Shown in pieces: positions 63,260 to 64,000 of a stretch of 64,000 nucleotides of DNA. The translations under genes were made by a program, and so were the position numbers. Numbering within the stretch: position 1 is the first letter of the stretch; each line of letters starts with the position of its first letter. This DNA comes from Sympetrum striolatum (taxonomy: Eukaryota > Arthropoda > Insecta > Odonata > Libellulidae): contig OX388350.1 in assembly GCA_947579665.1 (NCBI GenBank), forward strand, positions 1,984,001-2,048,000. Direction: 5' to 3'. The notes below the pieces were generated by a model. That model ran no database searches. It was not told where the DNA came from and saw only the letters and a program-made list of their open reading frames with translations.

Positions 63260-64000
63260 TATATACATTCATAGGGGATCAAAATTCTAACCGTGTTCCA
63301 CAAGTGCCACTGACTTGAAATTTTTTCGACGTTATGGCCATGACGTGTAACCTCCAGGAAAAAGCCGACATTGAACCTCGGTGTCATGGGTTCGATTCCA
63401 GAAGGCCCCGAAGTCGTGATTTTGTCCATAAGAATACATGGCGGGGATTTTCGAAAATTTTTTTGAGGCACTTCCCGGAAAAGGAGAGAGTTGAAATTCA
63501 AGGGACCGCTAGATGCCGTGCATATCTAAAGAAAACCATAAAGACATCTACGAATATTATCCTTGGTTCGATGCTAGGTCGGGGCAAAAATCGGCCGTTT
63601 AAAATGCATTGTGGCGATTTAAAGATTTTTTTTGGACCCTTTTCCGATGGCATAGAAACTTGAAATTCCGTATGAGGTTAGATACCATAAAAGTATATCA
63701 TAATCAAATTTTACATACTCGCTGATGGTCCTTGGTTCGATCCCAGAGGGAAATTTAAATTCCTCAATGCATTTCTTACGGGGATAACGGAAACAAATTT
63801 TAGGTACTTCCCGGCAAGATATTGACTTCAAACTTTGCATATAAAAAGATCAAGTCAATACAAATCAAACAGTGCATTCACAGCTATCAATGTTTCCTGG
63901 GTTCGACACCAGGTGTCTCTGCAATCAGAAGTTGATCCGATTTTTAGGAATTATTTAGAAACCTTTCCCAATAATATAGAAACTTCAAATTCGGCATATA
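63260..64000 (+). repeat. B-box element copy 5 (units A-D, cut by window end)
   Basis: Motifs at about 63387, 63566, 63728 and 63898 in the same order as copy 1; the start CATTCATAGGGGATCAAAAT matches the start of the inverted copies. Confidence 0.78.

Larger units (their letters stand above)
58319..64000. other. WDR44 intron 16, to window end
   Basis: Holds a LINE relic and the large B-box repeat cluster. No exon was recognised. Confidence 0.7.
59285..64000. repeat. Cluster of B-box repeat elements in alternating orientation
   Basis: About 25 units of roughly 150-180 bp each carry a motif like GGTTCGATGCCAG (pol III B box GGTTCGANNCC), often preceded by CCTGG so that a T-arm-like stem forms. 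The motif is on the plus strand up to 61.0 kb, inverted from 61.1 to 63.1 kb, and plus again from 63.3 kb. Units keep a fixed order inside each block, so the blocks are copies of one composite element. Blocks meet at TATA-rich junctions with GACGCTTCTCCGGATATACC (59.31, 59.35, 61.05, 61.09; inverted at 62.23 and 63.22 kb). Confidence 0.85.

Noticed and set aside
59480..64000. tRNA genes suggested by many GGTTCGATNCC motifs
   Set aside because: Only a T-arm-like hairpin is present; no A box, anticodon arm or acceptor stem could be folded, and the units repeat with divergence.
59285..64000. CRISPR-like array
   Set aside because: Units are about 165 bp and diverged, not short identical repeats with unique spacers, and the genome is eukaryotic.

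Overview
The window is nuclear DNA of an animal, most likely an arthropod and plausibly an insect. It is AT-rich, its genes have small exons with GT/AG introns of up to about 8 kb, and the introns are full of transposon debris (Penelope-like elements, Jockey/CR1-like LINEs, Tigger/pogo, hAT, Ty3/gypsy). I cannot name the species. Most of the real coding sequence is in exons of 18-261 nt that were assembled by hand from reading frame, splice sites and intron phase.

Two host genes lie head to head with only 204 bp between their start codons. On the minus strand, a fragile-X family gene (Fmr1/FXR type) begins at 11708 and runs left. Three exons are seen (11658-11708, 11019-11071, 5703-5856), covering the N-terminal tandem Tudor/Agenet region; the rest lies beyond the left edge. 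On the plus strand, a WDR44 (Rab11-binding WD-repeat protein) orthologue begins at 11913 and runs to 58318. Sixteen exons join in perfect phase into 842 codons: an N-terminal FFAT-like motif, a Pro-rich segment, the conserved block that corresponds to the Rab11-binding region, then the first three WD repeats. The last WD repeats lie beyond the right edge. An 18-nt microexon at 44140-44157 would add a basophilic kinase-type site. The intergenic spacer carries two oppositely oriented CCAAT boxes and looks like a shared bidirectional promoter.

Layout: 1-3653, Ty3/gypsy pol and a candidate 3' LTR inside Fmr1 intron 3; 3.9-4.4 kb, Penelope 3' end; 5.3-5.6 kb, SINE-like and LINE 3' ends; 5.7-11.7 kb, Fmr1 exons 3 to 1, with foldback repeats and a 257-bp tandem duplication in intron 2; 11.7-11.9 kb, promoter; 11.9-58.3 kb, WDR44. 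Its introns hold a LINE split by a 1.9-kb element (15.5-18.6 kb), a Penelope fragment (18.9-19.8), a complex microsatellite-bearing repeat (21.0-22.1), a LINE end (31.1-31.6), a complete but broken 2.4-kb Tigger element (33.4-35.8), another LINE end (36.5-37.05), a second Penelope relic (41.2-42.2) and two hAT miniature elements of about 320 bp (44.4, 54.7). From 59.3 kb to the right end there is a nested, inverted cluster of repeats built from units of about 165 bp, each carrying a motif like a pol III B box.

No rRNA, true tRNA, CRISPR array, bacterial operon or virus was found. The points that most deserve a second look are the Fmr1/WDR44 divergent pair, the microexon, the B-box repeat cluster, the Penelope-type repeats with hammerhead-like cores and foldback arms, and the apparent intron in the Tigger transposase.
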